A stretch of 6,426 bases of DNA from an uncultured Cryptobacterium sp. GTDB taxonomy: Bacteria > Actinomycetota > Coriobacteriia > Coriobacteriales > Eggerthellaceae. The notes beneath the pieces were generated by a model that made no database searches, was not told where the DNA came from, and was given only the letters and a program-made list of their open reading frames with translations. This document shows, one piece after another, positions 5,588 through 6,426 of the stretch. The position numbers were made by a program, and so were the translations under genes. Numbering within the stretch: the first letter of the stretch is position 1; each line of letters begins with the position of its first letter. The stretch spans positions 1 to 6,426 of the forward strand of contig USIG01000099.1 in NCBI GenBank assembly GCA_900554685.1, written 5' to 3'.

Positions 5588-6426
5588 AGCCAATGACTTG
5601 CCTCGAGTTTCGGGTGCCATGATTATAGAAAGAACCAAACCAAAAACAACTAGTACAGCAGCAGCAAGCATTGTAGGGCCTACCCCACATTGCTCAAGCA
5701 TAATTGGTGCCCCATACGTTGAAACAATGGTTCCCACGCGAGAAATTGAGATTGCGATTCCCACCGCCGAAGCGCGTACGGCTGTTGGGAAAAGCTCATT
5801 GGGATAGAGCCATTGCAGAATTCCAGGTCCGCCGCTGAAAAAGGCATAAAGCGCAAAAGCAAAAATAACAACAATGAAGGGAGCGCTCGGAAATACTCCT
5901 AAAATAATGAGTCCTATTGCCATAAAAGCTAACGAGCCAATAAGAAGCGGCCTACGACCAACCGAATTAAGCCAAAACATGGCAGGAAACGTTCCGATCA
6001 GGAAGAACAGACTTACTGCAGCTTCTCCTAAAATAGATTCGCGGCCCTCTCCTAAGCCAAAAGCAGTCATAATATCAGGCCCAAACGTATAAATGGCATA
6101 CATCGGAACTACCTGACAGAGAATCATAAGGCCAACGAAAATTACTCGCTTTAAATAGCCACCCTTGAATAGCTGTCGAAGACTCGTGCGACCTGTTTGC
6201 TCTTCATCATTAAAGTCAACGTCCTCGCCGTAAACACGATTCATAACCTCACGTGCTTCAGTAATGCGTCCTTTTGCACGCAACCACAATGGAGATTCGG
6301 GAATATCATGTCGACCTATAAGAAGAATAAGGCACGGAACAGCGGCACTACCAAGCATCCATTTCCAACCATCAGCAAGAGGAAATAGCGCAAAGCCCAC
6401 AAACGCTGCAGCAGTAGCACCAAAAT
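5564..6426 (-). CDS. MFS transporter, sugar-porter type, C-terminal part (start outside window)
   Basis: The frame is open from the window edge to the TAA at 5564-5566, giving 286 visible codons; a full member has about 440-480, so roughly the first third is missing. The GTG at 6400 is internal, because in-frame hydrophobic sequence (FGATAAAF) continues upstream of it. Sugar-porter hallmarks, numbered from the first visible codon: PESPLWLRAKGR (42-53) with the following EAREVM in the loop after TM6; LNSVGRRPLL (152-161), the loop after TM8; LYPNELFPTAVRA (206-218); and PETRGKSLAE (271-280) at the C-terminus. About seven membrane helices are visible. It likely moves a sugar or other small organic solute by proton symport at the cytoplasmic membrane; the substrate cannot be read from the sequence, and YaaU/YncC-like metabolite porters look similar. 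It is co-directional with the ech operon but separated by 460 bases and a terminator-like hairpin, so a functional link is not implied. Confidence 0.88.
   Translation of the reverse strand, partial: FGATAAAFVGFALFPLADGWKWMLGSAAVPCLILLIGRHDIPESPLWLRAKGRITEAREVMNRVYGEDVDFNDEEQTGRTSLRQLFKGGYLKRVIFVGLMILCQVVPMYAIYTFGPDIMTAFGLGEGRESILGEAAVSLFFLIGTFPAMFWLNSVGRRPLLIGSLAFMAIGLIILGVFPSAPFIVVIFAFALYAFFSGGPGILQWLYPNELFPTAVRASAVGIAISISRVGTIVSTYGAPIMLEQCGVGPTMLAAAVLVVFGLVLSIIMAPETRGKSLAETSKLGN

Noticed and set aside
5564..6400. Complete short transporter starting at GTG 6400
   Set aside because: The same frame continues upstream with hydrophobic residues to the window edge, and the protein would lack its N-terminal half-domain, so the gene is cut by the window.

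Overview
The window carries one strand of information: every supported gene lies on the minus strand, so the biological reading order runs from high to low coordinates. The core is a near-complete operon for a membrane-bound, energy-converting group 4 [NiFe] hydrogenase of the Ech type. In transcription order it is echA (antiporter-like membrane subunit), echB (NuoH-like membrane subunit), echC (small [4Fe-4S] subunit), echD (NuoC-like subunit with an unusual Ala/Lys/Glu-rich tail), echE (NiFe large subunit), and the first 23 complete codons of echF (ferredoxin-like subunit), which is cut by the window start. Spacing between the genes is 2 to 17 bases and most have a clear Shine-Dalgarno sequence, so they are almost certainly one transcript.

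Together these subunits should oxidise reduced ferredoxin (EchF), pass electrons through the EchC cluster to the Ni-Fe site in EchE to make H2, and couple this to ion translocation through EchA and EchB. The reverse reaction, H2-driven ferredoxin reduction, is also possible. The cluster and Ni ligands that can be checked in EchC and EchE are all present, so nothing suggests decay.

Upstream of echA are about 460 bases without a convincing gene. They hold several hairpins or palindromes, a terminator-like hairpin with a T tract reading toward echA, a pair of 29-bp inverted repeats (24/29 matching) bounding a 168-bp segment, and a short imperfect tandem repeat that runs into the 3' end of the next gene. 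Beyond that, to the window end, is the C-terminal part of a major facilitator transporter of the sugar-porter type, whose start lies outside the window.

The organism is an anaerobic bacterium with moderate G+C (mid-forties percent by eye). The gene set fits a fermentative anaerobe. I lean towards Coriobacteriia (Actinomycetota), but this is a weak impression from protein style and there is no marker gene here to settle it. The hydrogenase is a known family. The less ordinary parts are the EchD tail and the structured region upstream of echA.
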